In this document: positions 1 to 8,081 of the stretch, piece after piece
How positions within the stretch are numbered: position 1 is the first letter of the stretch
How the letters are laid out: the number at the start of each line of letters is the position of its first letter
Assembly (NCBI RefSeq): GCF_900169365.1
Contig: NZ_FXZH01000004.1
Location: forward strand, 124,001-188,000
Length of the DNA stretch: 64,000 nt
From: Brevibacterium sp. 239c
GTDB lineage: Bacteria; Actinomycetota; Actinomycetes; Actinomycetales; Brevibacteriaceae
Direction: 5' to 3'
Notes under the pieces: generated by a model
The model's database searches: none
Told to the model about the DNA's origin: nothing
What the model saw: only the letters and a program-made list of their open reading frames with translations
Made by a program: the position numbers and the translations under genes

Positions 1-35
1 GAGTATGCAGTTGAAGTCGTTTCAGTGTTCGTCAT
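1..35 (-). CDS. Start of a gene cut by the window edge, probably a 3-hydroxyacyl-CoA dehydrogenase subunit
   Basis: An ATG on the minus strand at 35-33 lies one base beyond the thiolase stop. It follows an AAAGGG ribosome-binding site at a spacing of about 7 bases. Only about eleven codons are visible (MTNTETTSTAY), so the sequence itself does not identify the product. In actinobacteria a fadA-type thiolase is commonly followed by the multifunctional enoyl-CoA hydratase/3-hydroxyacyl-CoA dehydrogenase gene, so that identity is inferred from context only. Confidence 0.5.
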   Translation of the reverse strand, partial: MTNTETTSTAY

Positions 36-36
36 G

Positions 37-1245
37 TCAGACCCTTTCGATGATCGTCGCAATGCCCATTCCGCCGCCGATGCACAGCGTGACGAGACCA
101 CGCTTGAGATCGCGACGTTCGAGCTCGTCGAGGACGGTCCCGAGGATCATGGCACCGGTAGCACCCAGCGGGTGTCCCATGGCAATTGCTCCGCCGTTGA
201 CGTTGACCTTGTCATGCGGGATGTTGAGGTCCTTCATCCATTTCAGGACCACTGCGCCGAAGGCTTCGTTGAGCTCGAACAGGTCGATGTCATCGACGGT
301 CAGGCCCGCCTTGTCGAGCGCCTTCTGCGTCGCGGGAGTGGGACCGGTGAGCATGATGGTCGGCTCGGATCCGGTGACGGCAGTGGAGACGATGCGAGCC
401 CGCGGCTTCATGTTCATCGTCTGTCCCACCTCGGCGTCGCCGATGATGACGAGGCTGGCCCCGTCGACGATTCCCGAGGAGTTCGCGGCGGTGTGGACGT
501 GGTCGATCTCTTCGACCCAGTGGTATTTCTGAAGAGCAACCTCGTCGAAGCCTGCTTGCGCGGCGACCTTGGTGAAGGCTGGGGACAGCTTCGCCAGCGA
601 CTCCACCGTCGAACCGGGGCGCATGTGCTCATCGGTGTCGAGCAGGGTCACACCGTTGAGGTCTTTGACGGGGACGATCGACTTCTCGAAGTAGCCGTTT
701 TCCCAGGCGTTGGCGGCGCGCTTCTGTGACTCCTCAGCGAATTCGTCGATGTCGGTGCGGCTGAATCCTTCAGTGGTCGCGATGAGGTCGGCGCTGATGC
801 CCTGGGGCACGAAGTAGGTGTCGAAGTTCGTCGTCGGATCCTGTGCCCATGCGCCTCCGTCGGAGCCGAGGGGAACACGCGACATCGATTCGACGCCGCC
901 TGCTAGGACGAGGTTCTCAAAACCGCTGCCGACCTTCTGTGCAGCGATGTTGACCGCTTCGAGCCCGGATGCGCAGAATCGGTTGATCTGAACGCCGGCG
1001 ACGGATTCATCGAGACCCGCGACGAGAGCCGCGGTGCGAGCGATGTCTCCGCCCTGTTCGCCGACGGGCGAGACGACGCCCAAGACCATGTCGTCGATCG
1101 CCTTGTCGTCGAGATCGGGGTTACGCTCGCGCAGGGCATCGATGAGCCCTGTCACGAGATCGATTGGTTTGACGCTGTGTAGGGCTCCACCGCGGTTCTT
1201 TCCGCGCGGTGTGCGCACTGCGTCGTAGATGTACGCTTCGCTCAT
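37..1245 (-). CDS. fadA: Acetyl-CoA C-acyltransferase (thiolase, FadA type)
   Basis: This 402-residue protein has the full thiolase signature set and family length. The nucleophilic Cys is about residue 91 in [11 protein letters not shown]. An NEAFG motif lies in the C-terminal half, GHPLGATGA surrounds His about 358, and a second catalytic Cys is about 388 in CIGGGMG. Enzymes of this family cleave 3-ketoacyl-CoA with CoA in the last step of fatty-acid beta-oxidation, in the cytoplasm. The next gene begins one base after its stop, so the two are probably co-transcribed, as expected for a fadA-fadB pair. Trifunctional-type FadA is more likely than a biosynthetic acetoacetyl-CoA thiolase because of this neighbour, but substrate length cannot be read from sequence. 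Confidence 0.93.
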   Translation of the reverse strand: MSEAYIYDAVRTPRGKNRGGALHSVKPIDLVTGLIDALRERNPDLDDKAIDDMVLGVVSPVGEQGGDIARTAALVAGLDESVAGVQINRFCASGLEAVNIAAQKVGSGFENLVLAGGVESMSRVPLGSDGGAWAQDPTTNFDTYFVPQGISADLIATTEGFSRTDIDEFAEESQKRAANAWENGYFEKSIVPVKDLNGVTLLDTDEHMRPGSTVESLAKLSPAFTKVAAQAGFDEVALQKYHWVEEIDHVHTAANSSGIVDGASLVIIGDAEVGQTMNMKPRARIVSTAVTGSEPTIMLTGPTPATQKALDKAGLTVDDIDLFELNEAFGAVVLKWMKDLNIPHDKVNVNGGAIAMGHPLGATGAMILGTVLDELERRDLKRGLVTLCIGGGMGIATIIERV

Positions 1246-1329
1246 CTGTTCCTCACAGTCCTAGAGAACGGCCGATGATCGGTTTCGTGATCTCGGCCGT
1301 GGATACGTCAATGACGCTCGCTCAGCCTC

Positions 1330-1351
1330 ACTGGCTAATCGATCGTTCAGT
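1330..1351. promoter_or_regulatory. Imperfect palindrome upstream of the thiolase gene, possible TetR-type operator
   Basis: The 22-base segment starts ACTG, ends CAGT and has ATCGAT at its centre, with 14 of 22 positions symmetric. The right half contains GATCGTTCAGT, a kind of half-site often seen for TetR-family regulators of acyl-CoA metabolism. It lies about 85 bases upstream of the thiolase start codon. Assignment to a regulator family is inference. Confidence 0.3.
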
Positions 1352-1412
1352 AACATTCGCACTCCCATTCAATACCAGTTGCGTGTGATGGTCAACACGG
1401 AAACACGCTGCA

Positions 1413-1484
1413 GTGACTGTGACGGAGCACTCACGGGGCGTGACTATTCTGTGACCTTTAAACCACGGGCGAAGTGCTTATACT
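1413..1484 (+). promoter_or_regulatory. Promoter region with GTGAC direct repeats
   Basis: A TATACT hexamer at 1479-1484 is a good -10 candidate, 36 bases ahead of the start codon of the secreted basic protein. GTGAC occurs at 1413, 1419, 1440 and 1451. The last two copies are separated by exactly six bases, one helical turn. Such spaced direct repeats resemble response-regulator boxes (MtrA-like boxes have the same geometry). No clear -35 hexamer is seen, which fits an activated promoter. Confidence 0.4.
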
Positions 1485-1519
1485 AATGAAACCTAACACT
1501 CTTAGTTTCCTGGAGAACC

Positions 1520-1966
1520 ATGACCGAGATCATTCCTGCCCGATTCACATCGGCTTCAACTGCGCCTACTTCTGCCCGTCCTGCGCGCTCGCGGATGGGA
1601 TCTAAATTCCTCGCGCTGACATTGGCTGTCGGACTGCTCGCGGGCCCAATTGTGCTCGATGCCCCTCCCGCCGAGGCTGCCACGAAGAAGTGTGCGGCGA
1701 AGATGTCGATCGCGAAACCGCGGCAGTACTCAAATACCGTGATCAAGGTTTCCAAGGTTGGCGCGAAGGCCAAGGTCACCACGACCGCGCACTACAAGAC
1801 GACGAAGACCAAGAAGAAGGCGACTGCTTCGAAGAAGGGTGCCGCGAACCTCAAGTACTACATTTCGGGAGCGACTCCAGGCAAAAAGGTGTCGGTGACT
1901 GTAGTGGCGAAGAAGGGCAAGACGACTTGGAAATGCTCCACCTCGTTCAAGCCCAAGAAGAAGTAG
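1520..1966 (+). CDS. Small secreted lysine-rich protein of unknown function
   Basis: The protein has 148 residues. It starts with a long N-region, then a hydrophobic stretch (about residues 28-47) and an APPAEAA cleavage-like site near residue 53, so export by Sec is likely. The mature part of about 95 residues is dominated by Lys, Thr and Ala (runs such as KTTKTKKKATASKK). It has two Cys residues, one near each end of the mature chain, that could form a disulfide. Predicted mature charge is strongly positive. TGGAG lies upstream of the ATG. No known enzyme motif is visible. The second half may form a small beta-domain (YYISGATPGKKVSVTVVAKKG resembles an immunoglobulin-like strand pattern). 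Function is unknown; a cell-wall or polyanion-binding role would suit the charge. Confidence 0.75.
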   Translation: MTEIIPARFTSASTAPTSARPARSRMGSKFLALTLAVGLLAGPIVLDAPPAEAATKKCAAKMSIAKPRQYSNTVIKVSKVGAKAKVTTTAHYKTTKTKKKATASKKGAANLKYYISGATPGKKVSVTVVAKKGKTTWKCSTSFKPKKK

Positions 1967-2013
1967 GCCGCCTGCGGGCGTAGAACAATCGCCGGTCGGT
2001 GGGAAGATGAAGC

Positions 2014-3546
2014 ATGCGCCGATTCTTCGCAGTGACCTCGATTCTGTCCCGGGGACAGACAGGCTGGATGTATTTCTGGCCGATCATGGCCTCGCTTTGC
2101 GTGTATGTCATAGCGCTGTCCGCCCTCATTCCTCTCTTCGGCGCCATCGAACGGGCGGGGGCCGAAGAGAAGGGCCAGACGCCGGCCCCTGCTCCGACCA
2201 CAGCGGAACAGCAACCAAGCTCGCCTCCGAATTTCTCGATCGCAGTCGGCACAGACGACGAACCGCGGGAGATGCCGGCGATCCAGAGCGCAATGACGGA
2301 CTACCTCTCGTTCTCCGATGAGTTCTTCACCAGGCTCGAGCAGGGCGCGGTCGCTCCCGATTTCTCTACGGCTGAACGCGAGCTTTCGCCTAAGGCCGCC
2401 CGGGCTCAGGTGGAGGATGGGGCTTCGGTGCTCGCAGTTGTGCTGCCGAAGGACCTCACCCCGCAGGTCATCGATGGCATCAGAGCGTATTACCGCGGTG
2501 ACATCGAGGCCCCGCGCTATACGATCACCATCCTGGCAAGTCCGCAGGCACTGAACGAAGACAAGTTCATCCTCGACCAGTACCGGGACCAGGTCATCCG
2601 CCAAGCGGAGGAGCATGTCTCCGAGCAGATTCGCATCGTCGCCCAGAAGTTCGGATGCGAGACCGGGGAGCAGGCCTGCCCACGTACTTCGAAACAGGCC
2701 CAACGCGCCTTCGAGCGCCCCTTCGACATCAAGATTGAGAAAGTCAGCGGACCACCGGCCGTCGACTACTTCAGCGAAGGATCTGATGGGGAGAGCCCTC
2801 AGCCAGGTTCGCAGTCCTCGGCGCCAGTCGCGGCAGCTTCCTCGCCTTCTGGTCCCGCCGACACGTCCTCCGACACAGATGCCACATCATCCCAATCGCA
2901 CGCTCCACAGTCGTCGATCAGCGCCGGAGTCTCCGCGATCTTCGGTGCACTCATTCTCGCCGCGGTCACTTTGGCCATGCTGTCATCGGCGACCGTCAAT
3001 CGGGCGGCGGGACTGCAGGTCGCGATCATCGGGCCATGGCGATCACTGTCACCTCAGAGACCATTCCCCAGAAGAACGCTGCTGAGCCAGAAATTCGGGC
3101 TGGCCGCCGCCGGGACACTCGCGCTGACAACGGCTGCCACCGTGAGTGCTGTATTGCCGGGGAGAAGCATCGTCGACAGCCTCGGCGCCTACCCGAGTCT
3201 GCGGCTGATCGCGATCATCGGGCTACTCTGTCTTGTCTGTCTGACCATGGCTATTGTCATTCTCGCCGTGACTGACACTTTGGGGGTGCTGGCCGGAGTC
3301 GTAATCGCTGTCGGCGCTGTTGTCTGGGGAACTGTCTGGAACACAGCGGCGAATCTGCTCGACCCGAGCCACCCGGGCCCGTCGTCCAGTGTCACGATAT
3401 TCATCAGTGGGAACAGACACTTGGTGGGCGAACTGGTGCCGACGCTGCTGGTTCTGCTGGTCATCCTTGTCGCGGCATTGATTGGAAGCTTCGCCGTGAC
3501 CAGTGCCTTCGACCGGAGATTCAGCACTCAGATCAAGCGGTCATAG
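2014..3546 (+). CDS. Large membrane protein with an external domain, YhgE/Pip or ABC-2 permease-like topology
   Basis: The 510-residue protein has one N-terminal membrane segment (about residues 20-43), an external domain of about 230 residues, a Ser/Pro/Ala-rich linker (about 265-305), and about five membrane segments in the C-terminal 200 residues. One TM, a large external domain and a multi-TM C-terminus is the layout of YhgE/Pip and DUF3533-type proteins, related to ABC-2 permeases. No ATPase gene is adjacent. Two Cys (about 214 and 221) sit close together in the external domain. It begins 47 bases after the secreted basic protein and could share its transcript. Assignment rests on topology, not on a diagnostic motif. 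Confidence 0.7.
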   Translation: MRRFFAVTSILSRGQTGWMYFWPIMASLCVYVIALSALIPLFGAIERAGAEEKGQTPAPAPTTAEQQPSSPPNFSIAVGTDDEPREMPAIQSAMTDYLSFSDEFFTRLEQGAVAPDFSTAERELSPKAARAQVEDGASVLAVVLPKDLTPQVIDGIRAYYRGDIEAPRYTITILASPQALNEDKFILDQYRDQVIRQAEEHVSEQIRIVAQKFGCETGEQACPRTSKQAQRAFERPFDIKIEKVSGPPAVDYFSEGSDGESPQPGSQSSAPVAAASSPSGPADTSSDTDATSSQSHAPQSSISAGVSAIFGALILAAVTLAMLSSATVNRAAGLQVAIIGPWRSLSPQRPFPRRTLLSQKFGLAAAGTLALTTAATVSAVLPGRSIVDSLGAYPSLRLIAIIGLLCLVCLTMAIVILAVTDTLGVLAGVVIAVGAVVWGTVWNTAANLLDPSHPGPSSSVTIFISGNRHLVGELVPTLLVLLVILVAALIGSFAVTSAFDRRFSTQIKRS

Positions 3547-3640
3547 ATACCCCGTGGCCGAATCCAGTCGATACTCATGGCAATCTCGCCCCTACGCCGG
3601 AACCGTTCCGCGAGGCAAACTCACGCAATAGACTGACGGA

Positions 3641-3934
3641 ATGGGTGACGAGCGCTATGTCGAGAACTGCACTGATAAAGAGCTTTTGGAAACTTTCGTG
3701 AAGCCGACGATCGAACGAATCTTCAAGCCCGGAGAAATCGACGACGCACGGCTGGTCCGCTCTGACCGAGACTTGATCTACCGGATCACCGTAGGTGGCG
3801 ACGTGTTCTACCCCATCGTTCGGCCGCATGGGAATGGATTCAGTGTCGAGAGCGTCGGTCAACAGTTCTTCGATGATGTCCAGGACGATGTTGCTGAGTC
3901 CTACTTCGCGTGGGGTGAGCTGCGAGGCGAGTGA
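3641..3934 (+). CDS. Small acidic hypothetical protein
   Basis: The product is 97 residues, rich in Asp, Glu and Val, with no signal peptide or membrane segment. It has the feel of a compact alpha/beta protein with a conserved-looking C-terminus (ESYFAWGELRGE). Codon use is like that of neighbouring genes. It lies at the left boundary of the mobile-element island. The ribosome-binding site is weak. I do not recognise a family. Confidence 0.5.
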   Translation: MGDERYVENCTDKELLETFVKPTIERIFKPGEIDDARLVRSDRDLIYRITVGGDVFYPIVRPHGNGFSVESVGQQFFDDVQDDVAESYFAWGELRGE

Positions 3935-3989
3935 CAGGAACTCGCGCCACTACAAAGTAGCGATCCCGGTGCTGTGGTTGATTTGATGC

Positions 3990-4163
3990 CCCCTGGAGCT
4001 TTCGATAGATGGTCGTTGCTGCGCGGGCATCCTTGGAGCCTCCGCTGTGGCGCAGACACACTCGTAGGCCGCGGACAGGGTAGTTCTTGCACTGGTCGCC
4101 GCGCTTCTTTGACGTGGCTTGGCATTTGTCGGGATCCCACCCGGTTTTGTCGACGGTGCTCAT
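3990..4163 (-). pseudogene. Remnant of a phage-type Cys/His zinc-motif protein (small-terminase-like N-terminus)
   Basis: Reading leftward from an ATG at 4163, the first 50 or so residues carry the pattern KCQATSKKRGDQCKN, then GLRVCLRHSGGSKDARA. This is the Cys-Cys-Cys-His-GG motif found at the start of many actinophage and prophage proteins annotated as small terminase or HGG-motif proteins. After about residue 58 the frame runs on into unrelated sequence that overlaps the small acidic gene on the other strand. Only the N-terminal motif therefore survives. It sits beside the IS3-family element, consistent with decay of a prophage. Confidence 0.55.
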
Positions 4164-4287
4164 AGCCCGTTCACCGCGACAGTCTGTTCGACGTACACGG
4201 TCGCACCATTGGGGACAAGGGACTGATGCAGGGTTAGGTGACATCTGATCTGGCTTGTTCATAGGCAAGCCTGGAAGGATAGACATC

Positions 4288-4599
4288 ATGCCACAGCCCT
4301 CCCCGAAAGAATTCCGCGACGACGTCATCCGCGTCGTCCAGACCAGGGATTCCAAGACGACGATCGGACAGATCGCCAAGGACTTCGGAGTCCACGAAGG
4401 CACCATCAACAAATGGCTCCGCCAAGCAGAAATCGATGCCGGCAACAAACCCGGCAACACCAGCGACGAGTCCGCCGAACTACGAGAGATGCGTCGGCGC
4501 AATCGTCTGCTTGAGCAGGAGAACGAGGTCCTGCGCCGTGCTGCCGCGTATTTGTCGCAGGCGAATCCTGCTGATCAATTGTGCTCTACCCGCTCGTGA
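4288..4599 (+). CDS. IS3-family transposase OrfA
   Basis: The 103-residue protein has an N-terminal helix-turn-helix (about residues 25-46, TIGQIAKDFGVHEGTINKWL) followed by a leucine-zipper-like coiled coil (ELREMRRRNRLLEQENEVLRR split over about 63-85). This is the usual DNA-binding half of IS3 transposases. The ATG at 4288 is chosen because a GGAAGGA site precedes it at a good distance. The reading frame overlaps OrfB by 19 bases, with OrfB in the -1 frame. Confidence 0.88.
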   Translation: MPQPSPKEFRDDVIRVVQTRDSKTTIGQIAKDFGVHEGTINKWLRQAEIDAGNKPGNTSDESAELREMRRRNRLLEQENEVLRRAAAYLSQANPADQLCSTRS

Positions 4600-5480
4600 G
4601 AGAGCTCGCCGTCGACGGGATCCCCGTGGCGGTGTCGTGCCGGGTCTTGAAGCTTTCCCGCCAGCCCTACTACCGGTGGCTGGCCGCACCTGTCCCTGAT
4701 ACCGATCTCGTTGAGGCATACCGGGCCAATGCGCTCTTCGATGCCCACCGCGATGATCCCGAGTTCGGGTACCGATACCTCGCCGACGAAGCCGAAGCGT
4801 CCGGCCAGCCCATGGCGGCACGCACTGCGTGGCGGTTGTGTTCGTCCAATGCCTGGTTCTCGGCCTTCGGCAAGGGCCGGGCCAAGAACGGGAAGAAGCC
4901 GGGACCACCGGTCCACGACGATCTATGCGCGGTTGTCGACGCCGACGGGAAGACCCGGCACGAGTTTCGAGCTGATGGCCCGAACCAGCTGTGGTTGACC
5001 GACGTTTCGGAGCACCATACGAATGAGGGCAAGCTGTACCTCTGCGCGGTCAAGGACGCCTACTCCTCGCGCGTCGTCGGATATTCGATCAGTTCGAGGA
5101 TGAAGGCCCGGTTGGCTGTTGATGCCCTCGAGATGGCTGTGACCAGGCGTGGTGACGTGGGCGGATGCGTGACGCACAGCGACCGCGGCAGCCAATTCAG
5201 ATCGAAGAAATTCACTCGGGCTCTGGCCCGTCACGGCATCATCGGGTCGATGGGACGAGTCGGCGCGGCGGGCGATAACGCAGCGATGGAGAGCTTCTTC
5301 GCGCTGTTGCAGAAGAACGTGCTCGACCGCCGCCGATGGGCGACCAGAGACCAGTTGAGGATCGCGATCGTGACGTGGATCGAGCGGACGTATCACCGCC
5401 GCCGACGACAAGCCCGGTTGGGTCGTTTGACACCGATTGAGTACGAAGCAATCATAGAGCGAGCTGCCTTGGCAGCATGA
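4581..5480 (+). CDS. IS3-family transposase OrfB, DDE integrase
   Basis: The 299-residue protein has the rve integrase core with the three acidic catalytic residues in WLTDVSEH, THSDRGSQF and AAMESFFALLQ. The N-terminal HTH_21-like part includes YYRWLAAP. In this family OrfB is normally made as an OrfAB fusion by a -1 frameshift. No A-rich slippery heptamer is visible in the short overlap, so a less usual slip site or re-initiation at the GTG at 4581 is possible. The frame is intact, so the element may be active. Confidence 0.92.
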   Translation: MLYPLVRELAVDGIPVAVSCRVLKLSRQPYYRWLAAPVPDTDLVEAYRANALFDAHRDDPEFGYRYLADEAEASGQPMAARTAWRLCSSNAWFSAFGKGRAKNGKKPGPPVHDDLCAVVDADGKTRHEFRADGPNQLWLTDVSEHHTNEGKLYLCAVKDAYSSRVVGYSISSRMKARLAVDALEMAVTRRGDVGGCVTHSDRGSQFRSKKFTRALARHGIIGSMGRVGAAGDNAAMESFFALLQKNVLDRRRWATRDQLRIAIVTWIERTYHRRRRQARLGRLTPIEYEAIIERAALAA

Positions 5481-5583
5481 CACTCACACTGACACCTCTC
5501 CTTGCATCAGTCCCCCCTGAGCGCACCGTTTCCAGCGTTTCTACATGCAAACAATCTCTTCGACAAAATCATCATTCTGAACA

Positions 5584-5621
5584 CAAAAAGTCCCCGCCAA
5601 CGCTGATACTTGGCGGGGACT
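5584..5621 (-). terminator. Rho-independent terminator of the phospholipase operon
   Basis: A perfect 12-base stem (AGTCCCCGCCAA with its complement) has a 9-base loop. Read on the minus strand it is followed by a run of five T. It lies directly downstream of the small membrane-protein gene. Confidence 0.9.
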
Positions 5622-5638
5622 CCTGCGCAATTGATCAC

Positions 5639-5905
5639 TTAGACATTTCCAGGTGACCTTCGCGCAAGATATTTTGCTTTTCTAGATCTCTTGGTAGCCG
5701 AAAGAGCGATGGAACAAATCGCCAGTGCCAACAGGAATGGGAATGTGACAATCCAGCTGAATACGGCCCACGCTGACTTAGCTACCCATCCCTCTTCTCC
5801 GACAAGTGACCAGATTGACACTCCCAGACTATAGAGGACGAGTGCTCCCGTAACACAGAGCAGTGTTACAAAAATGACTTTCGCAGACTTAGTGTAGGGA
5901 ATCAA
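5639..5905 (-). CDS. Small two-TM membrane protein, partner of the phospholipase A2-like gene
   Basis: The 88-residue protein has two hydrophobic helices (about residues 9-32 and 43-68) and a strongly basic C-terminal tail (TKRSRKAKYLARR). The start is TTG at 5905. It overlaps the last codons of the phospholipase-like gene by four bases (TTGA), with a purine-rich AGGAAAGGG just upstream, so the two genes are probably translationally coupled. A strong terminator follows. I recognise no family. The coupling to a secreted phospholipase-like protein suggests it may act with it, perhaps as a protective or export partner; this is inference. The gene is AT-richer than the core genes, a sign of transfer. 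Confidence 0.72.
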   Translation of the reverse strand: MIPYTKSAKVIFVTLLCVTGALVLYSLGVSIWSLVGEEGWVAKSAWAVFSWIVTFPFLLALAICSIALSATKRSRKAKYLARRSPGNV

Positions 5906-6423
5906 TTGTTTTTACCCTTTCCTTCATAGGTTCTCCAGCCACCCGCGCGAACTCCTGCGTAATATACATTCGCAACCTTCTTGCAGGTCTTCATGTCTTT
6001 CCGAAAACCGCACACATTGTACATCGAGGACCTGAAGTCCTTGTCGCATGTTTTACGATCTTTACTCGAATTTTTTGAATAGCATTTATCGTGGCTATTA
6101 CAGACGCTCTTGAAAACTTTGTTCCACTTCTTGGCAGCCTTATCAAGTGATTTAGGAGTTGAGCATCCGTTCGGCTTGCCATATGCGACCAGGCCACCTC
6201 TGCTGTACTCGTCCGTGAGGGCCTCCTCGGAAATGTCACCTTCGACTGAATCAGGATCTACCTTTTTGAGATCCTCCAGTGCCAAATGCAGATCCTCAAT
6301 TGACGCTTGATTTGGACCGCGAGCTTCAGCCGCTGATGACGGTATAGCGCCCATACCGACCATCATCGACAACGCGCACAGTCCTGAGACCACGAAGGTT
6401 GATGCTCTCATTGCTGTTCTCAT
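5902..6423 (-). CDS. Secreted phospholipase A2-like protein (prokaryotic PLA2 fold)
   Basis: From the ATG at 6423 the protein has 173 residues. The frame is open to 6486, but GGAAGGA sits ten bases before this ATG. Residues 1-34 form a Sec signal peptide ending SSAAEA. Residues 35-80 are an acidic, probably helical, propeptide-like segment. The C-terminal domain carries the PLA2 signature: CNSHDKCY (His111-Asp112, Cys114) and TCDKDF (Cys126, Asp129), then further Cys residues at about 87, 108, 138 and 147 for disulfides. The His-Asp pair and the second Asp match the catalytic dyad of secreted PLA2 enzymes, which release the sn-2 fatty acid of phospholipids. I do not see a clear GCG-type calcium loop before the active helix, so calcium binding may differ. 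The gene overlaps the two-TM gene downstream. Confidence 0.72.
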   Translation of the reverse strand: MRTAMRASTFVVSGLCALSMMVGMGAIPSSAAEARGPNQASIEDLHLALEDLKKVDPDSVEGDISEEALTDEYSRGGLVAYGKPNGCSTPKSLDKAAKKWNKVFKSVCNSHDKCYSKNSSKDRKTCDKDFRSSMYNVCGFRKDMKTCKKVANVYYAGVRAGGWRTYEGKGKNN

Positions 6424-7125
6424 GCGGGATACGTCCTTCCAGGTCATAGGGTGTGCTTCAGCTCCAGTCTTACATACTCTTGACAAGCTGTCTTCATACT
6501 TATGAGGTAGATTTCAATAAAACTCACCCGCTTCACAAGGAGACAGTGGTCATGAATTAGATCGTATTTCAAGAACATAGCCTTCCCGCCTTGTCCCACT
6601 TCTCAATCAAGACTTCAGCAATATGCCCACGATCAGCAACCTTCTCACCCTGCGCTTGAAGCAATGCCCGACACTAGCCACTTGTTCAGGAGACTGACCC
6701 GAATCTGTTGCACTATCGACATATGGCGGAGGGCGACGAACTCTGCTATCTGTGGGGAACGCTAGACCGGAAAGCCACAACACAACGGTCGAGACTCAGA
6801 CTTCACCCCAGACCGCAGAAGGTACGACTGTTCAGTGAGCGAATCGAGGCGGAATCAGTTCCATCCGCACTGGTGACGCAAAGGACGCTTGTGGGACGCG
6901 AATGCATGAGATTGCGGTGTAAGGGCGACCAGGCGCCTGATGTCCTCGAGGCTAGCTGAACGTCTTTTCACCTATGAGGAGCGGTGGAAAGAACATTTCG
7001 ACCCTTTAGCCCTGATCCGCCGATAATTGGGGCGGTATTGGCAACCAGATAAAATGGAAATGCCCCTTCTGACGTGGGAAAATAGTGATGTCTTAAGTCC
7101 TAAATACCCACGAGGAAGGAGCACC
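6424..7125. other. About 700 bases without a recognisable gene
   Basis: The stretch is AT-richer than the core and holds the upstream region of the phospholipase operon. A short plus-strand frame at 6708-6959 (83 codons) has no ribosome-binding site I can see, no familiar motif and an arginine-rich composition typical of a chance frame, so I do not call it. Probably scar DNA between mobile elements. Confidence 0.5.
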
Positions 7126-7425
7126 TCGCTGGTGCTATTCAATCACACTCCCACCGGCCTGTCCCACACCTTCGACGATGAACGCCTCATCGCCGACACT
7201 GGGCTGATCCCGTTGGTGAAACTCGCCCAAGACACAGGCCTGCCAAGGGCTGTGGCCGACCGCGTGCATATCCCCACTGACAAGGGAGCCAATCCGGGTG
7301 GGAAAGTCATGTCCCTGGTAGCCGGGATGCTCGCCGGGGCCGACAGCATCGATGATATGAACCGCAACCGCACCGGCGGTATGAAGCTGTTCATCTCCGT
7401 TGGTCTCGACGTTGAGTCTGAGTCT
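7126..7425 (+). pseudogene. IS1380-family transposase remnant (N-terminal part)
   Basis: About 95 codons read PTGLSHTFDDERLIADTGL, then a conserved segment ending MLAGADSIDDMNRNRTGGM. This matches the N-terminal region of IS1380 transposases (FDDxxLVxxAGL, later ALVAGMxAGADSIDD). The catalytic DDE domain is missing and the frame runs on into sequence antisense to the next small gene. The element has been truncated on its right side. Confidence 0.7.
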
Positions 7426-7498
7426 TCCACCATGCCGCAGGGGTGGAGCGACCAGATGAATAACAACTCGACAACGGGTTCCCATGTCGTCACACGCT

Positions 7499-7720
7499 TC
7501 ATTGATCGAAGCGGCGAAGTCTCACCAGTTCCGCACCTGCCTCCCCGACGACACGCAGTCCTGCCGGCGTCCCTGCGCGTGCGCTGCGTTGCTCCCCTGA
7601 TCGCACGTATCGTCCGCTGTCGAGTAGCCAACGTCGGTGTGCGATGCCCCACCAGTGGCGGTTCGGGCCGGGCCCGTAGCGGCGAGTGATGTAGTCGAGG
7701 ACGTTCAAGTATTCATTCAT
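7499..7720 (-). CDS. Small hypothetical protein, phage-type gene pair member
   Basis: The ATG at 7720 overlaps the stop of the upstream small gene in an ATGA arrangement, so the pair is coupled. The 73-residue product starts MNEYLNVLDYITRRYGPGPN and is rich in Arg, Trp and Tyr. The last third (SARAGTPAGLRVVGEAG) looks less constrained, and the gene may be truncated by the IS1380 remnant that abuts it. No family recognised. Confidence 0.45.
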   Translation of the reverse strand: MNEYLNVLDYITRRYGPGPNRHWWGIAHRRWLLDSGRYVRSGEQRSARAGTPAGLRVVGEAGAELVRLRRFDQ

Positions 7721-8019
7721 GGTCGTGACTCCTCTCCGACAAGTGCTTTGATTGCGGCACGGGCGTACTTCTCGGCATGGCGGCGCTGCACGTCCGTAGT
7801 GGGCGGGAGTCGCCTGTCCTGTGCTTCTATGACTTCCGCGAAGGTGGCGAGTATCCCCTGCGCCATCCGCTCGACTGCCTCGTCGGTCCGGAGTTGATCG
7901 CGCTGCCACTTCGCACCCTCGACGAACACCTTGTGGATCCGCATGTTCTCGCCGTACCCAAGGTGCTCATAGGTGTGGTGAGCGCTGGCGTGATCTTCGG
8001 CCTTCCCGACCCAGCTCAT
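7717..8019 (-). CDS. Phage-type hypothetical protein
   Basis: The 100-residue protein begins MSWVGKAEDHASAHHTYEHLGYGEN and continues as a mainly helical, charged chain with no signal peptide or membrane segment. A GAGGAG ribosome-binding site precedes the ATG. Its small size, coupling to the next gene and location between decayed phage replication genes and transposon scars suggest prophage origin. Function unknown. Confidence 0.6.
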   Translation of the reverse strand: MSWVGKAEDHASAHHTYEHLGYGENMRIHKVFVEGAKWQRDQLRTDEAVERMAQGILATFAEVIEAQDRRLPPTTDVQRRHAEKYARAAIKALVGEESRP

Positions 8020-8081
8020 AGCTTCTCCTCTACGACGACTTCGGCTATAGTTCGGAAAACGGTAGACACGGAGGTCACCTC

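Larger units (their letters stand above)
4219..5514 (+). mobile_element. IS3-family insertion sequence, complete
   Basis: The element is 1296 bases with two overlapping transposase frames. Its terminal inverted repeats (4219-4243 and 5490-5514) begin GGGACTGATGCA and match at 21 of 25 positions. I could not find a convincing 3-base target duplication, so the exact outer boundary is uncertain by one or two bases. Confidence 0.88.

Noticed and set aside
6708-6959. 83-codon plus-strand frame in the AT-rich gap
   Set aside because: No ribosome-binding site, no known motif, and an Arg-rich composition typical of chance frames.
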